Assembly: GCF_012911015.1 (NCBI RefSeq)
Contig: NZ_WVVV01000019.1
Coordinates: 17,831 to 81,830, forward strand
DNA from: Chelativorans sp. ZYF759
GTDB lineage: Bacteria; Pseudomonadota; Alphaproteobacteria; Rhizobiales; Rhizobiaceae
Length of the DNA: 64,000 nucleotides
Reading direction: 5' to 3'
Part shown: positions 35,222-43,986 of the stretch, in pieces
Numbering within the stretch: the first letter of the stretch is position 1
Layout: every line of letters begins with the position of its first letter
Notes under the pieces: generated by a model
Databases searched by the model: none
What the model saw: only the letters and a program-made list of their open reading frames with translations
Told to the model about the DNA's origin: nothing
Program-made: the position numbers and the translations under genes

Positions 35222-36028
35222 ATGACAGGCAAACGGTATCAAGACGTGACTGATCTCTTCGACATAAGCGGCAAGGTAGCGGTTGTCACCGGCGGGGCGA
35301 ATGGCCTGGGCCGGATGATCGCCGAGGGGCTGGTCGACGCGGGCGCGACGGTCTACATTACCTCCCGCAAGCAGGCGGATGCGGAAGGCGCAGCGGAGCA
35401 GATGTTCGCTCGCGGCCGCGGCCGGTGCATCGGTCTCACCGCGGACCTTTCCACACCGGAAGCGGCCGCAGACCTTGCCCGCGTCGTGAGCGAGCGCGAG
35501 CCCAAGGTGCATATCCTCGTCAACAACGCGGGCCGCACTTGGGGCGCACCGCTCGAGAGCTTCCCCGACAAGGCTTGGCCCGGCGTGCTGGCCGTCAACG
35601 TGCAGACACCCTTTACGCTGGTCCGCGAGTTGCTGCCGGCTCTTCGCAACGCGGCAAATGCGGATGATCCGGCGCGCATCATAAATATCGGTTCGGTCGC
35701 TGGAGCCGCCGCCGAGCGCCTTTCCGCCTATTCCTATGCGGCCAGCAAGGCGGCGATCCATCATCTGTCGAAGGTCTTGGCCGCCGATCTGGCTAGCGAC
35801 AGCATCACTGTCAACGCGCTGTTGCCCGGTTACTTCCCCACACAGATGACGTCTCACATCAGGGCCGAGGAGGAGAAGCTCTCCGAACTGATCGAGCGGG
35901 TTCCGTTGGGCCGGCTGGGCTCGGCTGCGGACATCGCCGGCGCGTGCATCTTTCTCGCCTCCAAGGCGGGCGCTTATGTGACGGGAACGCAGCTTTCAGT
36001 CGATGGAGGCATGCTTGGCTGCCGCTAA
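35222..36028 (+). CDS. SDR oxidoreductase
   Basis: The 268-residue SDR has TGGANGLG, NNAG, the catalytic serine in NIGSVAG and Y-AAS-K (SYAASKAAI), and ends with TQLSVDGGMLGCR. It starts 3 bp after the MDR gene and overlaps the hydrolase gene by 26 bp, so it lies deep inside the operon. It probably oxidises a secondary alcohol or a 3-hydroxyacyl-CoA. The substrate is not visible from sequence. Confidence 0.88.
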   Translation: MTGKRYQDVTDLFDISGKVAVVTGGANGLGRMIAEGLVDAGATVYITSRKQADAEGAAEQMFARGRGRCIGLTADLSTPEAAADLARVVSEREPKVHILVNNAGRTWGAPLESFPDKAWPGVLAVNVQTPFTLVRELLPALRNAANADDPARIINIGSVAGAAAERLSAYSYAASKAAIHHLSKVLAADLASDSITVNALLPGYFPTQMTSHIRAEEEKLSELIERVPLGRLGSAADIAGACIFLASKAGAYVTGTQLSVDGGMLGCR

Positions 36029-36911
36029 AACACCGCCGCCGCACCCGGAGTTACCTGACGTGCCGCCGATCGTTTCCGCTCATTTTACCACGCCGGAGGG
36101 ACTTCGTCTGGCGACCGATATCGCGGGCGATCCGTGGCGCCCTCGCGTTATCTTCGTCCACGGAGGCGGACAGAGCAGGCGTTCTTGGCGTAGCGCCCTG
36201 CAGAGAATGGCGGCCGCCGGCTTTTCCGTCGTCTCGCTCGACCTTCGCGGCCATGGCGAAAGCGATTGGGCCGAGGATGGCGACTACTCGTTGGAGGCGC
36301 ATACGCGCGACCTGACGGCGATCGTTCGAGCCATGCCTTCACGCCCGAGTATCGTCGGGGCCTCGCTTGGTGGGAGGGTCGCATTGCAGACCGCCGCGGC
36401 GCTCGGCGCGGAAAGCATCAGATCGCTGGTCCTGGTCGATTCGACGCCGCGCATGAACGCGGCCGGCTTGGAGCGGGTCAGCAATTTTCTTCGCGCCAGC
36501 ATGGTAGGCTTCGACTCGATCGAGGAAGCTACCCGCACCCTTGAGACCTATGCCGAGAGGGAGATCGGGCACAACTATTTCAGACTCAGCCACTCCATAC
36601 GTACCGGAGCAGACGGGCGAATTTACTGGCGATGGGACCCGAAGGCGGCGCTGGACAGGTACCTTTCCCCCGACGCCATCGAGGAAAGGCTTTCGGCTGC
36701 CGCCGCGAGCCTGACAATGCCGACATTGCTCGTGCGCGGCACGCTCAGCGACCTCGTGACCGACGATTGCGTTGCCGATTTCCGGCACACTCTCCCAACC
36801 ACCGAAGTCTTCGACATCGTCGGCGGCGGGCATCTGATGAAGACGCAGCGCCTGGAGGTGTTCTGCGACGCAACGATCGATTTCCTGAAACGCCACGAGG
36901 AGGCGGCCTGA
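36003..36911 (+). CDS. Alpha/beta hydrolase
   Basis: The 302-residue protein has an oxyanion region VHGGGQSRRSW, the nucleophile elbow GASLGGR, an acid in GTLSDLV and the histidine in GGGHLM, giving a complete Ser-Asp-His triad. The cap domain is of medium size. It could be an esterase, lactonase, C-C hydrolase or thioesterase. Placement among redox and beta-oxidation genes favours ring-cleavage or lactone hydrolysis. The ATG at 36003 overlaps the SDR end by 26 bp, an alternative being a later start. Confidence 0.83.
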   Translation: MEACLAAAKTPPPHPELPDVPPIVSAHFTTPEGLRLATDIAGDPWRPRVIFVHGGGQSRRSWRSALQRMAAAGFSVVSLDLRGHGESDWAEDGDYSLEAHTRDLTAIVRAMPSRPSIVGASLGGRVALQTAAALGAESIRSLVLVDSTPRMNAAGLERVSNFLRASMVGFDSIEEATRTLETYAEREIGHNYFRLSHSIRTGADGRIYWRWDPKAALDRYLSPDAIEERLSAAAASLTMPTLLVRGTLSDLVTDDCVADFRHTLPTTEVFDIVGGGHLMKTQRLEVFCDATIDFLKRHEEAA

Positions 36912-36998
36912 CTTTGCGCGCGCCGCAAGGAATGAGCACGGCAAAAAGAGGCAGCGGCCTCTCTGTATGCACGGGAAGAAACACCGACAGGGAACCCA

Positions 36999-38162
36999 AT
37001 GGACTTCAGCTTTTCCGAAGAGCAGATCGCATTCCGCGACATGGTTCGCCGCTGGGTGGACGCCGAAGTGCCCAAGAGCCTTTCACGGGAGCTTGAGGCG
37101 AAAGAGAAGGAGTATCCCTTCGTCCTCTGGGACAAGTTCAGGGAAGCGGGCTTCTTCGGAATCGGCATCGACGAGGAGTATGGGGGGCAAGGCGGCGACG
37201 TGCTCACCCAGATGATCTTTGCCCGCGAAGTGGCGAGATCGGTCGGTGGGCTGCTCTGGGTCTGGGGCCTGACCTCCTTCGCTGGAGCCAAGTCGATCGG
37301 CGTCTATGGCAGCGAGGAACAGAAGCGGCGTTTCCTGCCCGAGATCGCGGCCGGAGACTGCCGGGTGTCGATCGGCTTCACCGAGCCTGGCGGCGGAACC
37401 GACGTCCTGGGTGCGATGCGCACCACCGCGACGCGCACGGAAGGCGGCTGGCTTGTTTCGGGCGAGAAGATGTGGTCCTCGGCTTCCCATGTCGCCGACT
37501 ACATCCTGCTGCTCGCCCGCACCGACAGGAATGTCGAGAAGCGCCATCACGGCCTGACCCTGTTCTTCGTTCCGGCGAAGTCCGAAGGCATCACCAACAC
37601 CACCCTTTCCAAGCTCGGCATGCGTTCGATCGGATCGAGCACCGTGCATTTCGACAACGTCTTCGTGCCGGACGACCTGGTGCTGGGCGAGCCGGGGCGC
37701 GCTTGGTACATGCTTTTGCCGACGCTCAACAACGAGCGCATAATGGTCGCCGCGCAATGCCTCGGCGCCATTGACGGCGTGCTTGAGGACGCGCTGGATT
37801 ACATGAAGCAGCGCAAGGCGTTCGGCCAGCCGATCGGCAGGTTCCAGGCATTGCAGCATTATGTCGCCGACATCGCCACATGGCGGATGCAGGTGGAACT
37901 CATGTTGCACTACACGGCCTGGCTCCAGTCGACCGGCCAGGAATGCGGCACGCAGGCCAACATGCTCAAGATGATCGCTTCCGAATATGCCGTGAAAGCG
38001 GCCGACCTCGGCATCCAGATACTCGGCGGCATGGGATATTCGGCCGAGACCGACATGCAGCGCTACTGGCGTGATCACCGCATCCTGCGCATCACGCCGA
38101 TCTCCAACGAAATGGTCCGCAATTCGATCGCCGAGTCGCTCGGCCTTCCACGCTCGTTCTGA
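36999..38162 (+). CDS. Acyl-CoA dehydrogenase, paralogue B
   Basis: The 387-residue protein is very similar to paralogue A from end to end, including RRWVDAEVPKS, FTEPGGGTDVLG, LLPTLNNERIMVAA and ILGGMGYSAETDMQRY. It also lacks the EGT glutamate (PISNEM) and keeps the helix-G glutamate. The pair may form a heteromeric ACAD, as FadE/ChsE pairs do in actinobacterial steroid side-chain breakdown, or act on successive intermediates. It is followed at once by two MaoC-type genes, the usual next step. Confidence 0.92.
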   Translation: MDFSFSEEQIAFRDMVRRWVDAEVPKSLSRELEAKEKEYPFVLWDKFREAGFFGIGIDEEYGGQGGDVLTQMIFAREVARSVGGLLWVWGLTSFAGAKSIGVYGSEEQKRRFLPEIAAGDCRVSIGFTEPGGGTDVLGAMRTTATRTEGGWLVSGEKMWSSASHVADYILLLARTDRNVEKRHHGLTLFFVPAKSEGITNTTLSKLGMRSIGSSTVHFDNVFVPDDLVLGEPGRAWYMLLPTLNNERIMVAAQCLGAIDGVLEDALDYMKQRKAFGQPIGRFQALQHYVADIATWRMQVELMLHYTAWLQSTGQECGTQANMLKMIASEYAVKAADLGIQILGGMGYSAETDMQRYWRDHRILRITPISNEMVRNSIAESLGLPRSF

Positions 38163-38182
38163 CAGGGGAAATCCGACCGACC

Positions 38183-38629
38183 ATGACCATACCCGAACTT
38201 CCCGACGTCGTCGGACACAGCCTCGACGGCGCGAACTATGTGATCTCGGCGGAGCAGAATCGGACGCTCTGCCATTCGCTCGGTGTGGAGCCCGATGCCG
38301 GCGGCAAGGCCCACCCGGTCTATTTCTATATCGCCACGCAGGTCGGCATGGGCGAGACCGTGGCCGGCCTGTGTGCGCTTTGCAATTTCGATGTGGAGGA
38401 CGGCCCGATGATGGGCACGTGCGACGTCACATATTTCCGGCCGCTGATGACGGGCGAGCCCTACCGGGTGCGCGGCCGCATCCTCGGCCTGACCCGCAAG
38501 CGGAGCCGCAAGCTCGGAATCATGGATCTGGTCGAGTACCAGCTCCACCTCGATCTGCCCGACGGCACGCGCGCCTGCTCCGTCACCAACAGCTGGATAC
38601 TTCCCAGGGGGCACGAAGATGGCAATTGA
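38183..38629 (+). CDS. MaoC-like hotdog protein, N-terminal-type subunit
   Basis: The 148-residue protein looks like the MaoC_dehydrat_N or FAS1-like hotdog domain (VVGHSLDGANYVISAEQ, ALCNFDVEDGPMMGTCDVTYF). It lacks the catalytic D-x4-H signature. The next gene, overlapping by 11 bp, encodes the catalytic MaoC domain. Together they probably form a heterodimeric (R)-specific enoyl-CoA hydratase like the ChsH1-ChsH2 pair. Confidence 0.78.
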   Translation: MTIPELPDVVGHSLDGANYVISAEQNRTLCHSLGVEPDAGGKAHPVYFYIATQVGMGETVAGLCALCNFDVEDGPMMGTCDVTYFRPLMTGEPYRVRGRILGLTRKRSRKLGIMDLVEYQLHLDLPDGTRACSVTNSWILPRGHEDGN

Positions 38630-39047
38630 GCCGGGAATGTCGCTGCCGCCGCTGAAGGTGGATTTCGTCAGCCCGGAGACCATGAAGGCCTGGGCGCCGA
38701 TCCTCGAGGACCCCAACCCCATCCATCTCGACCGCGAGGTCGTGCGCGCCAAGGGGCTGGGCGACCGGCTCATCAACCAGGGGCCGATCAATCTCAGCTA
38801 CATCATCAACATGCTGCAAGCGGCCCTGCCGGGCGGCTTCATCGAATCCATTTCGAACCGCTTCGTGGACAATGTCTATGAGGGGGACGCGCTGGAAGCC
38901 GGCGCGACGGTGACGACAGTCGCGCGGAGCGGCGATACAGTCCGCGTCGCCTGCGATTTCACGCTGAAAGCCGAGGAGCGCGACATTGTCATCACAGGAA
39001 CGGCGGTCGTGGAATTGCCGGCCGCCGTTTTCGATGCGCTGGGCTGA
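38619..39047 (+). CDS. MaoC-family enoyl-CoA hydratase subunit, catalytic
   Basis: The 142-residue hotdog protein carries the R-hydratase motif EDPNPIHLD with D31 and H36. It is a single-domain MaoC, so it needs a partner to form a full double hotdog. The preceding gene supplies a suitable non-catalytic half and overlaps it by 11 bp. It would hydrate the enoyl-CoA formed by the two ACAD paralogues, giving a (3R)-hydroxyacyl-CoA. Confidence 0.87.
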   Translation: MAIEPGMSLPPLKVDFVSPETMKAWAPILEDPNPIHLDREVVRAKGLGDRLINQGPINLSYIINMLQAALPGGFIESISNRFVDNVYEGDALEAGATVTTVARSGDTVRVACDFTLKAEERDIVITGTAVVELPAAVFDALG

Positions 39048-39077
39048 AGGCGAGGGCATGAGGCGGGGAGGACACCG

Positions 39078-39401
39078 ATGATTTTCGTCTCGATGACGAT
39101 CGACGCGCTTCCGGGGCAGCGCGACCTGCTAGCCGCGGCAATGGCCGACATGATGGCGGAGACACGTCGCGAATCCGGATGCATCGTCTACACCTATGCG
39201 CGCGATCTTGCCGATCCCGATCGCTTCCACCTCTGCGAGATGTGGGAGACGCTCGCGGCGATGGAAGACCATATCGACGCCGGGCATTCGCTGCGCTTCA
39301 CGTCGGTGCTCGGTGATGTGGCGAAGATCTCTCAGGTCAAGGCCTTCGGCGGCGACGTCGAAAAGGTCAGGATCCGCGCACCGGCCCCGCGTGGCGGGTG
39401 A
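39078..39401 (+). CDS. ABM-domain protein (antibiotic biosynthesis monooxygenase-like)
   Basis: The 107-residue protein is a ferredoxin-like dimeric alpha-beta barrel: SMTIDALPGQRDLLAAAM, then SGCIVYTYARD and LCEMWETLAAMEDH. Proteins of this group include quinol monooxygenases (YgiN) and heme or small-molecule handlers. It may be a cofactor-free oxygenase or an accessory. Its stop overlaps the GTG start of the first GMC gene (GTGA), so the two are translated together. Confidence 0.8.
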   Translation: MIFVSMTIDALPGQRDLLAAAMADMMAETRRESGCIVYTYARDLADPDRFHLCEMWETLAAMEDHIDAGHSLRFTSVLGDVAKISQVKAFGGDVEKVRIRAPAPRGG

Positions 39402-41056
39402 GCGGCCGGCGGAGTACGGAAGCCTTGGATTCGTTCGACTACATCGTCGTCGGCGCCGGCGCGGCGGGGTCAATCGTCGCCTATCGGCTTGGCGAGGCTG
39501 GCTACAATGTGCTCGTGGTCGAGGCGGGGCCACCCGATAGGAACCCCTATATCAAGATTCCTGCCGGCTTCATGAAGACGCTCTTCGATCCACGCTTGAC
39601 GTGGCAGATGGCGCATGCGCCATCCGAGGGGACCAATGGCCGCGCGATCCACGTTGTCCAGGGTCGCACGCTCGGTGGTTCCAGCTCCGTCAACGGGCTG
39701 ATCTACAATCGCGGCCAAGCGGCCGATTATGACGGCTGGGAAGTGCTGGGCAATCGCGGCTGGGCCTACGGCGACGTGCTGCCCTTCTTCAAGCGGACCG
39801 AGCGCCGTATCGGCCCCGGCGACGATGCGTTCCGCGGTCGTGAAGGCCGGCTTCCGGTCACGACGCCGGTGTGGCCGAGCCCGATCAGCGACGCCTTCGT
39901 TCAGGCGGCGATCGAAAGCGGTATTCCGTTCAACTCCGACCATAATGGGGAAAAGCAGGCCGGCGTCGGCAGCTATCAGAGCGCCATCTTTCGAGGGCGC
40001 CGGGTCAGCACCGCCGACGCCTTCCTGCGCCCCGCGGCCCGTCGGTTCGCGGTATCGGTGGCTACGCGCTGTCAGGTCAGCGAAATCCTGTTCGACGGCA
40101 GGCGCGCGATGGGGGTTTCCTATTTCCGCGAAGGCGAATCCGTTCCGCGTCGAGCCGATGCCCGGCTCGGCGTGGTCGTATCGGCGGGGGCCATCAACAC
40201 GCCGAAGCTGCTCCAGCTTTCCGGAATCGGCCCCGCCGACCTGCTGAGAAGCCACGGCATCGATGTCCGGCAGGATCTGCCAGGCGTCGGAGAGAATCTG
40301 CGCGACCACTACAGCCCGAGGCTCGTTGCAAGGGCGCGGCACGGCAAGGGCAGCGTGAACGGCCGCGAAAGGGGCTGGAAGCTTGCTGCCGAAGGCGCGA
40401 AATGGATGCTGGGCCAGCCGAGCATATTGAGCGTCAGCCCCGCCCTCCTCCATGTGTTCTGGAAGAGCGACGCGTCGCTCGCCGATCCCGACTATGCGCT
40501 GGTCTTCACCCCGGCGAGCTACCGGCGCGGTTACATCGGCAAGCTCGACGCGTTTCCGGGCGTGACCTGCGGCGTCTGGACGATGCGTCCGCGCAGCACG
40601 GGTGCGGTACGCATCGCCGGCGCCGATTTCCGCGAGAACCCGTTCACCCAGCCGAACTATTTTTCGCACGACTACGACCGAAAGGTCACGCTGGCCGCCC
40701 TGCGTGCGGCGCGCGCCCTTCTGGCAAGCCCCGCCATGTGTCCTCACATCGAGGCCGAGACCTTTCCCGGCCCCGACGTTCGGACCGACGACGAACTGCT
40801 CGATTTCGTACGCGCGGAGGGGAACTCCTCCAACCATCTCGTCGGGACGGCGACAATGGGGCCGGAGGGCGATCGCATGGCGGTGCTCGACGAGAGGCTT
40901 CGGGTGCGGGGCATTGAGGGGCTTTCTGTAATCGACTCTTCGATCATGCCGACGATGCCATCCGGCAACACTTGGGCGGCGACGATGATGATCGCCGAGA
41001 AGGGGGCCGACATGCTGATCGCCGACGCGCGCCGCGGGGCGGGGAAAGCGGCGTGA
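39398..41056 (+). CDS. GMC-family flavin alcohol dehydrogenase 1 (choline dehydrogenase-like)
   Basis: The 552-residue protein has the FAD loop YIVVGAGAAGSIVAYRL, the GMC signature LGGSSSVNGLIYNRG, SAGAINTPKLLQLSGIG and the C-terminal active site with a histidine in SSNHLVGTATMG and an asparagine in PSGNTWAATM. It oxidises a primary alcohol, probably to an aldehyde or acid, using FAD and the respiratory chain. GTG start overlapping the upstream stop. It overlaps the next GMC gene by 4 bp (GTGA). Confidence 0.9.
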   Translation: MSGRRSTEALDSFDYIVVGAGAAGSIVAYRLGEAGYNVLVVEAGPPDRNPYIKIPAGFMKTLFDPRLTWQMAHAPSEGTNGRAIHVVQGRTLGGSSSVNGLIYNRGQAADYDGWEVLGNRGWAYGDVLPFFKRTERRIGPGDDAFRGREGRLPVTTPVWPSPISDAFVQAAIESGIPFNSDHNGEKQAGVGSYQSAIFRGRRVSTADAFLRPAARRFAVSVATRCQVSEILFDGRRAMGVSYFREGESVPRRADARLGVVVSAGAINTPKLLQLSGIGPADLLRSHGIDVRQDLPGVGENLRDHYSPRLVARARHGKGSVNGRERGWKLAAEGAKWMLGQPSILSVSPALLHVFWKSDASLADPDYALVFTPASYRRGYIGKLDAFPGVTCGVWTMRPRSTGAVRIAGADFRENPFTQPNYFSHDYDRKVTLAALRAARALLASPAMCPHIEAETFPGPDVRTDDELLDFVRAEGNSSNHLVGTATMGPEGDRMAVLDERLRVRGIEGLSVIDSSIMPTMPSGNTWAATMMIAEKGADMLIADARRGAGKAA

Positions 41057-42621
41057 GAGAATACGACTTCATCATCGTGGGCGCGGGTTCGGCCGGTTGC
41101 GTTCTTGCCGAGCGGCTGTCCGCGAAGCCCTCCAGCCGGGTTCTTCTGGTGGAAAGCGGCGGCGAGAATCGTCACCCCTTTGTCACCATGCCGCGCGGAT
41201 TCGGCCGCATCAATGGCGATCCCGCCTACAACTGGATCTACAAGGCGCTGCCAACAGGAGGTGGCAACCGCTCCGAGCATTGGCTGAGGGGGCGCGGGCT
41301 GGGGGGCTCCAGCGCCGTCAACGGCTCGGTCTATGTGCGCGGCCTGCCGGACGATTTCGACGAGTGGGAGGCGTTGGGCTGCGACGGCTGGGGATGGGCC
41401 GACATGGCCCGCTGTTTCGAGGCGATGGAAGGCGGACCCGGCGGCGGGAACGGGCCGCTCGCCGTGACGCCTCATCCCGCCGCCAAGCCGCTGTGCGACG
41501 CGGTGATCGGCGCGGCCGCGGGCCTCGGCGTGCCGCCCTGCGGCGACCTCAACGCGCTGAACGGCGCGGGCGTCGGCTACCAGCCGCGCACCATATTTCG
41601 CGGGCGGCGGCAGAGCGCGGCGGTCGCATTCCTCGAAAAGGCGCGGAAACGGCACAATCTCGACATCCTCACCCACACGGATGTCCTGCGCGTCGTCTTC
41701 GACGGCCGCCGGGCTGTCGGCGTGGAGTTGCGCGGCCGCGACGGGCGCGGCTTCGTGCAAAGGGGCAGGGAGATCATCCTTTCCGCGGGCACGATCAATT
41801 CCCCGAAGCTCTTGATGCTCTCGGGCATCGGACCCGCCCGCCAGTTGCAGGCGTTCGGGCTGGACGTGGTCGCCGACTCGCCCGAGGTGGGGCTCAACCT
41901 GCGCGAACACCGGCTGCTTTCGCTTCAGTTCGCCGTGTCTCGCGGCAGCGACAACCCCGCCTTTTCAGGCTGGAGAATGATCGCCAGCGCGCTGCGCTAC
42001 TATCTGGTGCGGAGCGGGCCGCTCGCCCACGCGGCTTTCGAGGTGGGCGGGTTCGTGCGCGTCCTGCCCGGCGGGACGAGGCCGGATGCGCAGATCGGCT
42101 TCGCCCCCATATCTCTCGACAAATCGACCCTGAAGCTGAAGCTCGAACGGCACGAGGGCGCGCTTTGCGGCGGCTATCCGATGCGGCCTGAAAGCGCTGG
42201 CTCGCTGACGCTGAGCTCGTCCAACCCCGATGCACTGCCGGTTATCGACCCCAATTACCTGGCAGAGGAGGCGGATCGGGCCATATCGGTCGCGACCGTC
42301 CGCTTCATCCGGGCGCTGTTCGCGCAACCGGCGCTCGAAGCCTTCGAACCCGTGGAGACGTGGCCCGGCCCGGCTGTCGGCACGGACGACGAGATCATCG
42401 ACGCGTTCCACCTGTTCGGCGGAGCCGGATTCCACGCGGCGGGAACCTGCCGTATGGGGTCCGACGCGGGGTCGGTCGTTGACACGCGCACGAGAGTGCG
42501 GGGTGTCGAAGGGTTGCGCGTGGTGGACATTTCGATCATGCCGCGTCTCGTCTCCGGCAACACTAACGCTCCCGCCATGGCGATGGCGTTGCGGGCGGCG
42601 GAAATGATCGCGGCAAGCTGA
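41053..42621 (+). CDS. GMC-family flavin alcohol dehydrogenase 2
   Basis: The 522-residue protein has FIIVGAGSAGCVLAERL, the signature LGGSSAVNGSVYVRG, SAGTINSPKLLMLSGIG and the active site FHAAGTCRMG with VSGNTNAPAMAM. It is only moderately similar to its tandem neighbour, so the pair may act on different alcohols or on the alcohol and aldehyde steps. I place the start at the GTG overlapping the upstream stop; the open frame before it belongs to the upstream gene. It ends the long rightward operon that starts at 33024. Confidence 0.9.
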   Translation: MREYDFIIVGAGSAGCVLAERLSAKPSSRVLLVESGGENRHPFVTMPRGFGRINGDPAYNWIYKALPTGGGNRSEHWLRGRGLGGSSAVNGSVYVRGLPDDFDEWEALGCDGWGWADMARCFEAMEGGPGGGNGPLAVTPHPAAKPLCDAVIGAAAGLGVPPCGDLNALNGAGVGYQPRTIFRGRRQSAAVAFLEKARKRHNLDILTHTDVLRVVFDGRRAVGVELRGRDGRGFVQRGREIILSAGTINSPKLLMLSGIGPARQLQAFGLDVVADSPEVGLNLREHRLLSLQFAVSRGSDNPAFSGWRMIASALRYYLVRSGPLAHAAFEVGGFVRVLPGGTRPDAQIGFAPISLDKSTLKLKLERHEGALCGGYPMRPESAGSLTLSSSNPDALPVIDPNYLAEEADRAISVATVRFIRALFAQPALEAFEPVETWPGPAVGTDDEIIDAFHLFGGAGFHAAGTCRMGSDAGSVVDTRTRVRGVEGLRVVDISIMPRLVSGNTNAPAMAMALRAAEMIAAS

Positions 42622-42777
42622 GGAAGCGCCTGGAAAAAAAGACATTGCATCCGCAATAATGCGTGCGTTCAAGCCGAACTATCTCCTGTCGGGTGCCTAG
42701 CCGAGTTGACGAAAGTGAGGTCGTGGGACCGATAGCGGGAGAAAACGCCACGAGGGCTCCAATTGCAGGAGCGCTTA
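42622..42777. other. Gap without a recognised gene
   Basis: No reading frame or clear promoter is visible. A degenerate relative of the island motif, ACTATC-N4-GTCGGGT, lies at 42678-42694, with seven of nine fixed positions. Confidence 0.3.
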
Positions 42778-42892
42778 TCTGACCCGCTTTCCCGCCGGGC
42801 AGGCGGTGACGCCCGATGTGAAGGATCTCACGGGAGCCGACGCCAGGACCGCTGGTGAGGTGCCGGGCATGTACATGGAGATTTCGTCTTGA
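42778..42892 (+). pseudogene. C-terminal remnant of an unrecognised gene
   Basis: An open frame with protein-like composition (FPAGQAVTPDVKDLTGADAR, then EVPGMYMEISS) ends with a TGA that overlaps the TTG start of the next gene (TTGA). No start or N-terminal part is visible upstream. It looks like the tail of a deleted coding sequence that keeps its translational link to the next gene. I do not recognise the family. Confidence 0.35.
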
Positions 42893-43986
42893 CCAGGAAG
42901 CTGCGCGTCGGTGTGGTGGGCGCGAGTCCCACGGGAAGCTGGGGAACGGCGGCCCACCTCCCCGCCCTCGCGGCGCTGGACGGTCTGTTCGAAGTCACGG
43001 CCATCAGCACCGCGCATATGGAAACCGCGACGGAGAGCGCGCGCCGGTTCGGGATACGGCATGCATTCGCCGACGCGCGCGCCCTTGCCGAGCACCCGGA
43101 CGTCGACATCGTGACTGTTGCCGTCCGGGTTCCCGCTCACGGCGAGGTGGTTTCCGCTGCGCTGGCGGCTGGCAAGCATGTCTATTGCGAATGGCCGCTC
43201 GGACGGACCACCGTGGAGGCGCAGGAAATGCTAGCCGCCGCGCAAAGCGCCGGCGTGGTGCATATGGTCGGCCTTCAGGCGCGCCGCGCGCCCGCCATCG
43301 AGCACGCCCGCGATCTGATCGCGCGGGGCCGGATCGGCGACGTCAAGGCGGCGAACCTCGTCCACTCGGTCCCTTGGATGTTTAGCGGGCGTGAGGGGTC
43401 GGCCTACCTCCTGGACCGCGACAGCGGCGCTCATTTCCTGAGCATTCCGGGCGGCCACTCGATCGACGTATTGTGTCACCTGCTCGGCGATTTCATGTCG
43501 GTTTCGGCGACGCTGGCCCGCGTTGGCGATGACGGCGTCGAACGGCAATTCGAGCGCCCTTCATGGGATCAGGCGGTCATCGGCGCGATTCTGAGAACGG
43601 GCGCGGTCGTCGGCGTCCGCCTGCAGGGCGCGTCGCCCATCGGTGGGGGCGTGCGGCTCGAGATAAGCGGCTCGAAAGGCGATCTGGTGATTTCTACCGA
43701 GGCTGGCGGGCGCGGCATCCAGATGGCGGATCTCAGGCTACAAGGGACGACATCGCCGGGCACTTTCGAGGATATCGAGATTCCGCGTTCCTATCTTCCG
43801 GTTCCTCCGGGGATACGATCCGGAGCGCCGCTAAACGTCGCGAAGGCCTATCGCGCGCTCCATGGGGTTATCGTCTCCGGCGCGGCTGCGTCCCCCGGCT
43901 TCGCCGACGCCATCGCGCTTCACCGGACGCTGGACGCGATCGAACTATCGCATGCCGAGGGGCGCCGTGTTGTCCTGGGAAACTGA
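42889..43986 (+). CDS. Gfo/Idh/MocA-family oxidoreductase
   Basis: The 365-residue protein has an N-terminal Rossmann domain (LRVGVVGASPTGSWG, VTVAVRVPAHGEVV), the EKP-like motif changed to CEWPLG, a catalytic-region segment FLSIPGGHSIDVL with GH, and an alpha-beta C-terminal domain. These enzymes oxidise or reduce sugars, inositols or other alcohols with NAD(P). The TTG start overlaps the upstream remnant. The substrate is unknown, and the loss of the lysine in EKP is unusual but occurs in parts of the family. Confidence 0.82.
   Translation: MTRKLRVGVVGASPTGSWGTAAHLPALAALDGLFEVTAISTAHMETATESARRFGIRHAFADARALAEHPDVDIVTVAVRVPAHGEVVSAALAAGKHVYCEWPLGRTTVEAQEMLAAAQSAGVVHMVGLQARRAPAIEHARDLIARGRIGDVKAANLVHSVPWMFSGREGSAYLLDRDSGAHFLSIPGGHSIDVLCHLLGDFMSVSATLARVGDDGVERQFERPSWDQAVIGAILRTGAVVGVRLQGASPIGGGVRLEISGSKGDLVISTEAGGRGIQMADLRLQGTTSPGTFEDIEIPRSYLPVPPGIRSGAPLNVAKAYRALHGVIVSGAAASPGFADAIALHRTLDAIELSHAEGRRVVLGN

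Noticed and set aside
39470-40837. 455-residue open frame opposite GMC gene 1
   Set aside because: It is an antisense shadow; the plus-strand gene carries all GMC motifs.
42678-42694. ACTATC-N4-GTCGGGT upstream of the Gfo/Idh gene
   Set aside because: Two fixed positions are lost and it is far from the start. It is noted as a degenerate relative only.
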